64,000 nucleotides of DNA from Acidobacteriota bacterium (GTDB lineage Bacteria; Acidobacteriota; UBA4820). Position 1 is the first letter of the stretch. The number at the start of each line of letters is the position of its first letter. Below, piece after piece: positions 56,706 through 64,000 of the stretch. The stretch lies in NCBI GenBank assembly GCA_029559035.1, contig JAKQCT010000013.1, positions 1 through 64,000 on the forward strand, given 5' to 3'. The notes beneath the pieces are model-generated. The model saw nothing but the letters and a program-made list of their open reading frames with translations, was not told the origin of the DNA and ran no database searches. Position numbers and translations under genes: made by a program.

Positions 56706-57647
56706 ATGGCATCCAAAGGGACAAGGGACGCTTACGGAAAGACCCTTCTCGAACTGGGCAGGGATGATAAAAGGATAGTCGCGCTCGATGCCGACCTTTC
56801 TTCATCGACGAGGACGGTCCTTTTCGCGAAGGCATTCCCCGAGAGGTTCTTCAACGCCGGGGTAGCCGAAGCGGACATGATAGGAACGGCGGCAGGGCTG
56901 GCCTCTGTCGGCCTCATCCCGTTCGCCTCCACCTTCGCCGTCTTCGGCACGGGAAGGTGCTACGACCAGATAAGGCAGGCGGTGTGCATCTCGCAGAGCA
57001 ACGTGAAGATCGTCGTCACCCACGGCGGCATCACGGTCGGCGAGGACGGAGCGACGCACCAGATGATAGAAGATGTCTCGCTGATGTCCGGCCTTCCGAA
57101 CATGAGGGTGATAGTCCCCGCGGACGCCCACCAGGCGGAAGCGGCGGTGAGGCTTGCGGCGAGAACGGATGGGCCTTTCTTCATAAGGCTAAGCCGCGAA
57201 AAGTTTCCCGTCATCTATGAAGAGAACCCGAAGTTCGAGCTGGGGAAAGCCGATATCCTCAGGGAGGGGAAAGACCTAACCTTTGTCGCCATGGGGTTGA
57301 TGGTCAGCAACTGCCTCGAAGCCTCGGAAATCCTTTCGAAGGAAGGGATCGAAGCTGAGGTGATCAACTGCGCCTCCGTGAAGCCGATAGATAAACAGAC
57401 GCTCGTCGCCTCGGCTAAGAAGACGGGGATCATCGTTACTGCCGAAGAGCATTCGGTCATCGGCGGCCTCGGGTCGCAGGTGCTCTCCGCCATCTCTGAG
57501 GAGTGCCCCGTGCCTCTCAAGACGCTGGGGATCGAGGATAGGTTCGGGCTCTCGGGAAAGCCGGGCGAGCTTGTTAAATACTTCGAGCTGGACCCTGAAT
57601 CCATCGCGCGGAAAGCAAAAGAATTTCTCGGCGGGAAAAAGAGATAG
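56706..57647 (+). CDS. tktB: Transketolase, C-terminal subunit
   Basis: A 313-aa second half with the pyrimidine-binding and C-terminal domains. ALDADLSSSTRT, FFNAGVAEADMIGTAAGLA (conserved Glu of the ThDP ring) and THGGITVGEDGATHQ are present, followed by EEHSVIGGLGSQV in the C-terminal domain. It begins 1 bp after the N-terminal subunit stop. The split form is common in archaea, Clostridia and many candidate phyla, so it is a useful lineage hint. Confidence 0.94.
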   Translation: MASKGTRDAYGKTLLELGRDDKRIVALDADLSSSTRTVLFAKAFPERFFNAGVAEADMIGTAAGLASVGLIPFASTFAVFGTGRCYDQIRQAVCISQSNVKIVVTHGGITVGEDGATHQMIEDVSLMSGLPNMRVIVPADAHQAEAAVRLAARTDGPFFIRLSREKFPVIYEENPKFELGKADILREGKDLTFVAMGLMVSNCLEASEILSKEGIEAEVINCASVKPIDKQTLVASAKKTGIIVTAEEHSVIGGLGSQVLSAISEECPVPLKTLGIEDRFGLSGKPGELVKYFELDPESIARKAKEFLGGKKR

Positions 57648-57653
57648 CGGCAT

Positions 57654-57914
57654 CTGTTGGCTGCCGCATTGAAAATTGAAAAGTGAAGATTGAAAAGTGA
57701 AAAATGGAGGTATGGTAATTCTCTTAAGAGATTTGAATGAGGATGATTTAAGTCAAAATGGGAAAGAAAGCAGAGGGTCTTTCTGTTGGCTGCCGCATTG
57801 AAAATTGAAAAGTGAAGATTGAAAAGTGAAAAATGGAGGTATGGAATTTCTCTTAAAAGATGTGATCAAGGATGATCCAGGTCAAAATGGAAAAGAAGGC
57901 TGAAGATCTTTCTG
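57654..57914. repeat. Imperfect tandem duplication (period 129 bp)
   Basis: Copy 1 (57654-57785) and copy 2 (57783-57914) start with about 62 identical bases (CTGTTGGCTGCCGCATTG and onward through GGAGGTATGG), then diverge to roughly three quarters identity. Each ends with the first codons of a four-helix-bundle gene. The identical part contains GAAAATTGAAAAGTGAAG-type repeats. Confidence 0.85.
57758..57808 (+). pseudogene. Remnant 5' end of a second four-helix-bundle gene
   Basis: ATG GGA AAG AAA GCA GAG GGT CTT matches the start of the gene at 57887 (MEKKAEDLS versus MGKKAEGLS), then runs into the second copy of the 129-bp repeat and stops after 16 codons. Confidence 0.65.
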
Positions 57915-58246
57915 AGCGGCTGGTCGATTATGGCGCCGAAATCGTGAAGCTGACCGCGATGTTGTCAAAAACATTCGCTGGAAGGCAGTTAGCCGCCCAA
58001 CTGCTTCGAAGCGGCACTTCAGCCGGTGCCAATTACGAGGAGGCGTGCGGAGCAGAAAGCAGGGCCGATTTTACACATAAGCTTCATATTGTTTTCAAAG
58101 AGATCAAAGAATCGCTTTATTGGTTGAGAATCGTTAAAAAGGCCGAAATATTAAAAACATCAAGGCTGGACGAAATTATTGACGAAACCAGGCAATTGAG
58201 CAATATTGTGGCAAAATCGATCATCACGGCAAAGAAGAGAAAATAG
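57887..58246 (+). CDS. Four-helix-bundle protein (23S rRNA intervening-sequence family)
   Basis: A 119-aa all-helical protein of the S23 ribosomal/IVS family. Landmarks: SKTFAGRQLAAQLLRSGTSAGANYEEACGAES and FTHKLHIVFKEIKESLYWLRIV. Genes of this family occur inside 23S rRNA or as free, often horizontally moved units; function is unknown. ATG 57887 is preferred because the duplicated upstream copy keeps this ATG while the alternative ATG at 57872 would meet a stop there. The gene is more AT-rich than its neighbours. Confidence 0.85.
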   Translation: MEKKAEDLSERLVDYGAEIVKLTAMLSKTFAGRQLAAQLLRSGTSAGANYEEACGAESRADFTHKLHIVFKEIKESLYWLRIVKKAEILKTSRLDEIIDETRQLSNIVAKSIITAKKRK

Positions 58247-58315
58247 TTGTCTTTTTTAATAGGTGCATGAACTCCGAAAGGCGGATTTATTAAGAAAATG
58301 GTTGCGAATTGAAGA

Positions 58316-58353
58316 TTTTTCAATTTTCATTTTTCAATTTTCATTTTTCAATA
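58316..58353. repeat. TTTTCAA/TTTTCAT heptamer repeat
   Basis: Five alternating heptads (TTTTCAA, TTTTCAT) in tandem, ending 12 bp before the AAGGGG ribosome site of ftsE. Confidence 0.8.
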
Positions 58354-58373
58354 ACCCCTTACAAGGGGATATT

Positions 58374-59036
58374 GTGATCCGCTTTTATCACGTCACTAAG
58401 GTTTACCGGTCGAAAAGCCACGCCCTCCAGGACATAACGGTCACGATCCATCCGAGGGAGTTCTGTTTCCTGACGGGCCCCTCGGGCGCGGGGAAGAGCA
58501 CCTTCCTCAAGCTGGCGCTGGGCGAGGAGCATCCCACATCGGGCCAGATCCTAGTGACGGGAAGGAACCTCCAGACCATCTCCCACAGGGAACTTCCCTA
58601 TTTCAAGAGAAGGATCGGGACGGTTTTCCAGGATTTCAGGCTGATACCGTCAAGGACCGTCTTCGAGAACGTAACGATGCTCCAGACCCTTCAGGGGGTC
58701 GCGCTCAGGGACAGGCGCAAACTGGCCTTCGACACGCTCCGACTCGTCGGCCTTCAGAACAAGATGGAATCCTTCCCCGAGGAACTTTCCGGCGGAGAGC
58801 AGCAGAGAGTGGCGATCTCGAGGGCGCTTATCAACAAGCCGGTCCTGCTTCTCGCGGACGAGCCGACCGGGAACCTTGACCCCGAGCTCGCGCACGAGAT
58901 AATGAGGATATTCCAGGAGATCAACGCCTCCGGCACGACCGTCGTTGTCGCCACGCACGACAAGACCCTGATCACTACCTTCAGCGGAAGGGTGATAGTG
59001 CTCGGCAAGGGCAAGCTGATAGATCCGGGAGAATGA
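58374..59036 (+). CDS. ftsE: Cell division ATP-binding protein FtsE
   Basis: A 220-aa ATPase that with FtsX couples cytoplasmic division machinery to periplasmic amidases or endopeptidases. Walker A GPSGAGKS, Q-loop FQDFRLIPS, signature LSGGEQQRVAISRAL, Walker B LLLADEPTGNLD and H-loop THDK. GTG start at 58374 after AAGGGG; the frame extends 37 codons upstream into AT repeat sequence, which is not coding. The last 4 bp overlap ftsX (ATGA). Confidence 0.94.
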   Translation: MIRFYHVTKVYRSKSHALQDITVTIHPREFCFLTGPSGAGKSTFLKLALGEEHPTSGQILVTGRNLQTISHRELPYFKRRIGTVFQDFRLIPSRTVFENVTMLQTLQGVALRDRRKLAFDTLRLVGLQNKMESFPEELSGGEQQRVAISRALINKPVLLLADEPTGNLDPELAHEIMRIFQEINASGTTVVVATHDKTLITTFSGRVIVLGKGKLIDPGE

Positions 59037-59953
59037 TGGGACTTTTCAGGCTGATCCTCTTTTTCGTTCAGGAAGGCTTCCTCGGTATCGCGAGGCACAA
59101 GACGCTGAGCGTGTTCGCCATCTTCATCGTCTCCCTTTCGCTTTACGTTCTCGGCTTCTCGAGGTACCTGACGTCCAACATCAACAATCTCCTTACAAGC
59201 TGGGAGGGGCAGCTCGAGGTAAGGCTGGTGATGAAGGACGGTATCGACGAGGAGGGAATCAGAAAAGCCATATCGATCCTCGAGAAAGACCCGCAGGTCG
59301 AAAGCACCAAGATCATCAGCCCCAAAGAAGCGATGGAGTTCCTCGAAAGGCTGTCCCCCTCGCTGCGGGCGCTGTCCTTCAAAGAAAGCGACAACCCTCT
59401 TCCCTACTCGCTGAGCCTTACCCTCAGGAAACCGGTGGATGTGAACAAAGTGCGCGTCCTTATCGAAAGCGCGAGGAAGATCCCCGGCGTAGAGGAGGCT
59501 ATCTTCGACTGGGAGTGGATGGACAAGCTGAAGACCTATTCGAGGTTCCTGGCGTTCCTCGGATGGCTTCTCTTCGCGGCACTCGGCGTTGCATCGCTTT
59601 TCACTGTCACCGCGATAACGAGGATACTCGCCCTTTCGAGGAAGGAGGAGATCGCCGTCCTCTATTCTCTGGGCGCCACTCCGGCCTCGATCAGAGGGCC
59701 TTTCGTCATGAACGGCATCCTCATCGGCCTTCTGTCGAGCATCCTCGCCCTGATCTTCATCCTTGTGACGCACCTTGTCATCAGGAGGACGATGGGCGGA
59801 GACAGCTTCATCCTGCTCCTGCTGTCGAAGGAGTTCCTCACCTTCTCTGACCAGGCCGCCCTCGTGGCGGTTGGAACGGTGATGGGAGGCGCGGGGGGAT
59901 TCCTGAGCCTCGGATCGATCCACGACTGGCGCTATTCGAGGTTCGCGGGGTAG
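59033..59953 (+). CDS. ftsX: Cell division protein FtsX
   Basis: A 306-aa permease-like partner of FtsE. Four membrane helices: one near residues 22-45, three after residue 170 (FLAFLGWLLFAALGVASLFT and following). The periplasmic loop (about 50-165) has VRLVMKDGIDEEGIRKAI and the FtsX extracellular motif. ITRILALSRKEEIAVLYSLGA is the coupling helix. FtsX usually recruits an EnvC/M23-type activator; the only M23 gene here is 40 kb away. Confidence 0.93.
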   Translation: MMGLFRLILFFVQEGFLGIARHKTLSVFAIFIVSLSLYVLGFSRYLTSNINNLLTSWEGQLEVRLVMKDGIDEEGIRKAISILEKDPQVESTKIISPKEAMEFLERLSPSLRALSFKESDNPLPYSLSLTLRKPVDVNKVRVLIESARKIPGVEEAIFDWEWMDKLKTYSRFLAFLGWLLFAALGVASLFTVTAITRILALSRKEEIAVLYSLGATPASIRGPFVMNGILIGLLSSILALIFILVTHLVIRRTMGGDSFILLLLSKEFLTFSDQAALVAVGTVMGGAGGFLSLGSIHDWRYSRFAG

Positions 59954-59963
59954 AGACTGCTTG

Positions 59964-59992
59964 TTGATTTTGTCCCATCAAGATATTAAAAT
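59964..59992 (+). promoter_or_regulatory. Promoter for the 65-aa Cys protein gene
   Basis: TTGATT (59964-59969) and TAAAAT (59987-59992), 17-bp spacer. A TCGCG/CGCGA hairpin (60000-60016) lies at the start of the expected leader. Confidence 0.5.
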
Positions 59993-60037
59993 TCAAGGCT
60001 CGCGCGGTCTACGCGATGTTTTTCGGGGAGCGGTAAA

Positions 60038-60235
60038 ATGAACGAAAATAAGAACCAATGCATGTTCACGCTCGGATGCCCGGTTTACAAACATTTTTCC
60101 TCAGAAGGCATCAAGAGGCTGTTCATCCTGCAGTACTGCGAGTCGGATTTCGTCAGATGCGAAAGGTTCATACTGAAAATGGCGGGAAAGGAAGTCCCCG
60201 AGAAACTGCTTCCCAACGGGGATACGCTCGAATAG
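60038..60235 (+). CDS. Small four-cysteine protein
   Basis: A 65-aa protein with Cys8, Cys14, Cys34 and Cys41 (CMFTLGCP, then YCESDFVRCERF). The spacing C-x5-C-x19-C-x6-C with the YC...F..C.R pattern resembles small Cys modules appended to signalling proteins in Deltaproteobacteria, which probably bind zinc or an iron-sulfur cluster. No membrane segment. GGGGAG ribosome site and its own promoter support it as a real gene. Function unknown. Confidence 0.72.
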   Translation: MNENKNQCMFTLGCPVYKHFSSEGIKRLFILQYCESDFVRCERFILKMAGKEVPEKLLPNGDTLE

Positions 60236-60259
60236 GGCGATCCGCGGCCCTTTTAAAAA

Positions 60260-60667
60260 TTATTTCTTGTCCAGGTCTTTCAGCACATCCTCGAGGCTCG
60301 GCGAATCGGATTCTCCCGACAGGTCTATCACGTTCTCCTGCTTCCCGCTGTTGAGCTGCGGTATCTCGATCCCCCAGCTTCCCCCGTAGGACCTGTTCAC
60401 CTCGGCAAGGTCGTTCTTCATCGCGAGGTATTTGTCGAGCTGGTCCTTGAAGTGATACCTCAGGCGGGTGTTTATTATCTGAGTGTCGTCAGCGGCGTAG
60501 GCGGCGAAGATCCTTCTTATCTGGACATCGGTCATCTTCAGGGTTTCGGCGTTCTTCACGTGCCCCGGAAGCTCCGCCATTAGCTGGTCGAGCCTTCCAA
60601 GCTCCTGCTCCTGGCGCATCTGCTTTCTTTTGAATTCCGCGTCCTCGTGACCCTGTCCGTCAACCAT
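60260..60667 (-). CDS. Hypothetical helical protein
   Basis: A 135-aa charged, mostly helical cytoplasmic protein (EFKRKQMRQEQELGRLDQLM, VQIRRIFAAYAADDTQ). No recognised domain. The tail after residue 100 is Ser/Asp-rich and probably disordered. Its 3' end converges on the four-cysteine gene with a 24-bp gap; there is a weak ribosome site. A 137-bp gap with AT repeat and terminator separates it from metG. Confidence 0.65.
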   Translation of the reverse strand: MVDGQGHEDAEFKRKQMRQEQELGRLDQLMAELPGHVKNAETLKMTDVQIRRIFAAYAADDTQIINTRLRYHFKDQLDKYLAMKNDLAEVNRSYGGSWGIEIPQLNSGKQENVIDLSGESDSPSLEDVLKDLDKK

Positions 60668-60738
60668 CGCTTTTTCTTATCTCCGTTTGAAATCATACCA
60701 TTTTTCAATCCGGCATGCCACAGGCAGGGCCTGCAACT

Positions 60739-60780
60739 ATAATTTCAAATTAGAAATTTCAAATTTAAAATTTAGAATGA
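60739..60780. repeat. AT-rich heptamer repeat
   Basis: AATTTCAAATTAGAAATTTC and continuing AAATTTAAAATTTAGAATGA: another run of the AAATTTC family, downstream of metG. Confidence 0.7.
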
Positions 60781-60802
60781 AAGGCGGCCCATGAGCCGCC
60801 TT
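60781..60802 (-). terminator. Hairpin just after the metG stop
   Basis: AAGGCGGC with GCCGCCTT, 6-nt loop, 2 bp past the stop. The following minus-strand sequence is TTTCATTC, only weakly U-rich. Confidence 0.55.
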
Positions 60803-60804
60803 GT

Positions 60805-62691
60805 CTAGCTGATCTTCGATCCGGGCGGGACATCCTCGAGGAACTGCAGGAGGATCGGTTCGCCGTCAAGGTTCCCGGCCATGATCATGCCGTTGCTCTC
60901 CACGCCCATCAGCTTGGCGGGTTCGAGGTTGAAGACGAAGGGGCAGGTCTTTCCCACGAGCTCCTCCGGCTGGTACTTCTTGCCGATACCGCCGACTATC
61001 TGGCGGTTCTCGTCGCCGAAATCGACGATCATCCTGATCAGCTTGCTGCTCTTCGGCACGCGCTCGGCCTGTATTATCTTTCCCGCCCTGAGGACGATCT
61101 TCCTGAACTCGTCGATCGTGACCAGCGGTTGTTCTACTTTCTCTTCCGTATCCACTTTCTTCTCCGTCTTCTGTTCTTCCGGCTTTTTCACGTCCGCGAA
61201 ATATTCCTTCTTGTCCACCCTCGGGAAAAGGTTCGAGATCCTGTAGCTGCGCGTCTCCTGAGGATCGTCCCAGTTGAACTGCGGGAACAGTGCCGGCCTG
61301 AACCCGAGCGACTTCATTATCGTTCCCGCTGCGTGGGGCATCACCGGCGCGATCTGTAGCGCTATCAGCCTCAGCGCCCTCGCGGCCTCGGAGAGCGTAT
61401 CCTCCGACTCCTTCGTCTTCGGCTTGGCCCAGGGCTCCCTTTCGACGAGGTACTTGTTGAGCTGGGAGATGAAGGTCCAGACGAATTCGAGCGCTTCCTT
61501 CGGCTGGAACTTCCCCATTGCGTCGTGGTAGTCGGAAAGTTGTTTTAGTGCGGCCTCCTTCAGGCTTCCGTCGCCGGCGGTGATCTTTCCTTCGAACTGC
61601 ATATCGAGAAGCGCGGTGAGCCGTGAGGCGAAATTGCCGATATCGTTCGCAAGGTCGGCGTTCAGCCTGTCGATGAAGGCCTCGTCCGAGAACGAGCCGT
61701 CCGTCCCTATAGGCTTCTCCCTCAGGAGGAAATACCTCATCACGTCGCTCCCGAACTGGTCCACGTATGGTACCGGGTCCACTATGTTGCCGAGCGACTT
61801 GCTCATCTTGTTCTGGTCCTTCATCCACCAGCCGTGGCCGAAAACGTGCTTCGGCAGCGGAAGCCCCGCGCTCATGAGGAACGCCGGCCAATAGACGGCG
61901 TGGAACCTGAGGATGTCCTTGCCTATGAGGTGCAGGTCGGCGGGCCAGAACTCGTTGTAAAGCTTGTCGTCCCCCGAGCCGTATCCCAGCGCGCTCACGT
62001 AATTGGAAAGGGCGTCGAGCCAGACGTAGAGCACGTGCTTTTCGTCGCCCGGCATTGGTATGCCCCAATGTATGGAGGTCCTCGAGATGGAAAGGTCTTT
62101 GAGCCCCTTCTCGACAAAGCTCCTCACCTCGTTCATCCTGCTCTCGGGCATGACGAAATTTTTCTGCTCGGAGTAAAGCTTCAGCAGCGGTTCCTGGTAC
62201 TTCGAGAGCTTGAAGAAATATGACTCCTCCTTCAGGACCGTCACCGGGTGGCCGAAATCGGGGCATTTGCCGTCGACTATGTCCTTTTCGGGGAAGAAAG
62301 ATTCGCAGTTCACGCAGTATGGACCCTCGTAGCTGGCCTTGTAGACGTCGCCCTTCTCCTCCATCAGCTTCAGTATCGCGAGAACTCCCTTAGAGTGGCG
62401 CTCCTCCGTCGTCCTGATGAAATCGTCATGACTTATATCGAGTTTCTTCCATAGGTTCTGGTAGCGGCTCACGACGCGATCCGCCAGCTGCCGGGGAGTG
62501 ATCCCCTCCTTCTCGGCCGTTTTCTGCACCTTCTGTCCGTGCTCGTCCGTTCCCGTAAGGAAGCGCGTGTCGTCGCCCATCAGCCGGTGGTACCTGGCGA
62601 AAAAGTCCGCGAGGATCGTGCAGTAGGCGTGGCCCAGGTGAGGGTTGTCGTTAACGTAATAGATAGGCGTCGTGATATAGAACTTTCCCAT
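60805..62691 (-). CDS. metG: Methionyl-tRNA synthetase
   Basis: A 628-aa class I synthetase with an added C-terminal tRNA-binding domain. HLGH (18-21), FLTGTDEHGQ, zinc-type YCVNCESF with CPDFG, DALSNYVSALG, and KMSKSLGNI near 297. The last 110 residues (IVLRAGKIIQAERVPKSSKL, CPFVFNLEPAKLMGVESNGMIMAG) are the Trbp111-like domain, linked by a Lys/Glu-rich stretch. GGGGAG precedes the ATG. A CCGCCT/AGGCGG hairpin (62706-62722) lies in the leader. Confidence 0.96.
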   Translation of the reverse strand: MGKFYITTPIYYVNDNPHLGHAYCTILADFFARYHRLMGDDTRFLTGTDEHGQKVQKTAEKEGITPRQLADRVVSRYQNLWKKLDISHDDFIRTTEERHSKGVLAILKLMEEKGDVYKASYEGPYCVNCESFFPEKDIVDGKCPDFGHPVTVLKEESYFFKLSKYQEPLLKLYSEQKNFVMPESRMNEVRSFVEKGLKDLSISRTSIHWGIPMPGDEKHVLYVWLDALSNYVSALGYGSGDDKLYNEFWPADLHLIGKDILRFHAVYWPAFLMSAGLPLPKHVFGHGWWMKDQNKMSKSLGNIVDPVPYVDQFGSDVMRYFLLREKPIGTDGSFSDEAFIDRLNADLANDIGNFASRLTALLDMQFEGKITAGDGSLKEAALKQLSDYHDAMGKFQPKEALEFVWTFISQLNKYLVEREPWAKPKTKESEDTLSEAARALRLIALQIAPVMPHAAGTIMKSLGFRPALFPQFNWDDPQETRSYRISNLFPRVDKKEYFADVKKPEEQKTEKKVDTEEKVEQPLVTIDEFRKIVLRAGKIIQAERVPKSSKLIRMIVDFGDENRQIVGGIGKKYQPEELVGKTCPFVFNLEPAKLMGVESNGMIMAGNLDGEPILLQFLEDVPPGSKIS

Positions 62692-62705
62692 TTAACTCCC
62701 CGGAT

Positions 62706-62722
62706 CCGCCTTTCGGAGGCGG
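62706..62722 (-). promoter_or_regulatory. Leader hairpin upstream of metG
   Basis: CCGCCT and AGGCGG with a 5-nt loop, ending about 8 bases before the GGGGAG ribosome site. No T-box or SAM riboswitch signature is seen. Confidence 0.35.
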
Positions 62723-62823
62723 AACAAAGGGGTATTGTACCAAAAAAACGGGGAATTGCGGCAATAAACTGATTCAGGGCCGGCTTTCCGCGCGGGTGAT
62801 ATAATCTCTCCTCGGAGTTTTTG

Positions 62824-63390
62824 ATGGACATGCCCGTATTACAGGTTGTTTTAATAGCGGTGGCCCTCTCGATGGACGCGTTCGCGGTGTCTATCTCCAG
62901 CGGGATCGTCATCGGGAAGATGCGTGTCCGTCACGCCCTGCTCATCGCCTCGTTCTTCGGGGTGTTCCAGGCGGTCATGCCTTTTCTTGGTTGGGAGGCC
63001 GGGCGCGGCCTCAGGCGGATCCTGATGAATTACGACCACTGGGCGGCTTTCATCCTGCTTCTGGCAGTGGGCGTGAAGATGATCTGGGATTCGTTGAAGA
63101 AGGACGCGGACGAGAAGCCGTTCGACCCGCTGAACATCTATGTCCTGTTCATCCTCGCCATCGCGACAAGCATAGATGCGCTCGCGGTGGGGATAGCCCT
63201 TTCCTTCGCGGGAGTCAACATAGTTCTGCCGGTGATCATAATAGGCTGCGTGACCTTCGCGATGTCTTTCGCGGGAACCTATGTCGGGTCTATATTCGGC
63301 CACATGCTGGAATCGAAGGTCGAAATGGCCGCGGGGATACTTCTCATAGGCATCGGAGTGAAGATCCTCGTCCAGCACACCCTGGGCTAG
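62824..63390 (+). CDS. mntP: Manganese efflux pump MntP
   Basis: A 188-aa six-span membrane protein exporting manganese. Each half carries the conserved Asp-containing motif: VALSMDAFAVSISSG and AIATSIDALAVGIALS. A cytoplasmic loop (KKDADEKPFDP) separates them. The start ATG at 62824 follows GGAG by 6 bases; TTG at 62821 is adjacent. I see no yybP-ykoY manganese riboswitch in the 130-bp upstream region, only a TATAAT at 62800-62805. Ends in a terminator. Confidence 0.94.
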   Translation: MDMPVLQVVLIAVALSMDAFAVSISSGIVIGKMRVRHALLIASFFGVFQAVMPFLGWEAGRGLRRILMNYDHWAAFILLLAVGVKMIWDSLKKDADEKPFDPLNIYVLFILAIATSIDALAVGIALSFAGVNIVLPVIIIGCVTFAMSFAGTYVGSIFGHMLESKVEMAAGILLIGIGVKILVQHTLG

Positions 63391-63448
63391 GTCCAGCCGG
63401 CAGGCCCGTCAAATCAAGCTCCCGCGCCGTGTGTTATCCTTGTCTTCT

Positions 63449-63478
63449 GAGCGGGGGGAAGAATAACCGCTCTTTTTT
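63449..63478 (+). terminator. Rho-independent terminator after mntP
   Basis: GAGCGG (63449-63454), 12-nt loop, CCGCTC (63467-63472), six T. Confidence 0.8.
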
Positions 63479-63506
63479 CGATGTTGAACATTCTCGTGGA
63501 GGAAAA

Positions 63507-64000
63507 ATGAAACTCGGATCTGTCGCCTTGGTTTTAGCGTTTTTAGTTCTTCCGTGCCTGGGGGGCGCGGCGGGAGAGAACCCATTGTTGAAGCCTTTCG
63601 GAACGCCCTTCGAGGTGCCGCCGTTCGACAGGATCGAGACCGGCCACTACCTTCCCGCGGTAAGGGAGGGGATCAGGATCCACAACTCCGAGATAGAAGC
63701 GATAACCGCGAACCCCGCGCCCGCAGATTTCGGAAACACCGTCGAAGCGCTCGACACTTCGGGAAAGCTACTGGAAACGGTGAGAGCTGTCTTTTACAGC
63801 CAGACGGGAGCTTGCAGCAGCGACGAGCTGATGGCCGCCGCGAGGGAGATCTCGCCTCTGCTCTCCTCTCACAACGACGACGTCATGCTGAACGACAGGC
63901 TCTTCGCCAGGGTCAAAGCGGTATACGATTCCAGGGAGAAGGCGAAGCTCGCTCCCGACAGCCTTTACCTCCTGGAGAACATCTACGGGGAGTTCGTCCG
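63507..64000 (+). CDS. M3-family peptidase (oligopeptidase A / dipeptidyl carboxypeptidase type), partial
   Basis: The gene runs off the window after about 164 codons. A signal peptide (MKLGSVALVLAFLVLPCLGG) suggests export. The mature start NPLLKPFGTPFEVPPFDRIE and GHYLPAVREGIRIHNSEIEA is the characteristic N-terminal helical region of M3 peptidases. The HEXXH zinc site would lie beyond the end. GGAGG precedes ATG 63507. Confidence 0.85.
   Translation, partial: MKLGSVALVLAFLVLPCLGGAAGENPLLKPFGTPFEVPPFDRIETGHYLPAVREGIRIHNSEIEAITANPAPADFGNTVEALDTSGKLLETVRAVFYSQTGACSSDELMAAAREISPLLSSHNDDVMLNDRLFARVKAVYDSREKAKLAPDSLYLLENIYGEFV

Noticed and set aside
57654-57914. Possible CRISPR or direct-repeat array
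   Set aside because: Only two copies, and the sequence between repeats is a diverged gene start rather than a spacer.
62693-62823. Manganese (yybP-ykoY) riboswitch upstream of mntP
   Set aside because: The gap is short, contains a metG leader hairpin and a TATAAT, and shows none of the conserved riboswitch loops.

Overview
The window looks like chromosome from a Gram-negative (diderm) bacterium of moderately high GC that strongly prefers AGG for arginine. Evidence for a diderm envelope: several lipoproteins, the Lsp and Lgt maturation enzymes, a Lol/Mac-type ABC exporter, a DUF1207 beta-barrel-like protein and a periplasmic alpha-2-macroglobulin paired with PBP1C. An MglA-type GTPase, DUF4388, a TIGR01777 epimerase, a divergent Hfq and a split transketolase suggest the Deltaproteobacteria/candidate-phylum part of the tree. 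I cannot name the phylum from this sequence. No tRNA, rRNA, CRISPR array or complete transposase was seen.

Layout. 1-2270: an accessory segment with an Rhs C-terminal fragment and a small AT-rich ORF, bounded by 27-bp inverted repeats. 2351-15502 (minus): pbpC and alpha-2-macroglobulin, a sugar-epimerase-like protein, a PAS/GAF/GGDEF/EAL protein and a coiled-coil protein. 15647-31354 (plus): TPR lipoprotein, dipeptidase pepD, an envelope cluster (M23 protein, abundant-type helical lipoprotein, two YkuD-fold enzymes, another lipoprotein, lepB), then DUF4388, miaA, hfq, a Crp-type regulator, a histidine ammonia-lyase homologue with Cys in the MIO triad, an exported MEMO-family protein and a phospholipase-D-type synthase. 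31476-37526: HlyD-type adaptor, two MacB-type permeases, an ATPase, and a DUF1207 protein. 37587-46792: pcrA/uvrD, ileS-lspA-lgt-rluD-DUF2520 and an extended MglA-type GTPase. 46779-53394: merR, a hairpin-rich gap, an exported protein, rsmI, nrnA, hsp20, mutS. 53506-64000: HhH protein, a cysteine-rich exported orphan, a DUF457 protein, split transketolase, a four-helix-bundle gene with a duplicated remnant, ftsEX, two small proteins, metG, mntP and the start of an M3 peptidase.

How genes work together. The strongest functional theme is the cell envelope. A lipoprotein with a near-consensus promoter, its own terminator and a C-terminal lysine is followed by two YkuD-fold enzymes, which resembles Braun lipoprotein tethering. 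lepB, lspA and lgt supply export and lipoprotein maturation. PbpC/A2M, M23 and FtsEX add peptidoglycan synthesis, protection and remodelling. Information-processing genes (miaA, hfq, ileS, metG, rluD, rsmI, mutS, pcrA, nrnA) make up most of the rest.

Several gaps carry repeats with a period near 7 bp: an AT-rich family (AAATTTM or TTTTCAW) and a GGCTGAA family. One GGCTGAA copy sits in frame inside the Rhs ORF. These repeats, the inverted-repeat-bounded Rhs segment, the Cys-MIO lyase, the exported MEMO protein and the lipoprotein/YkuD cluster are the main items worth follow-up.
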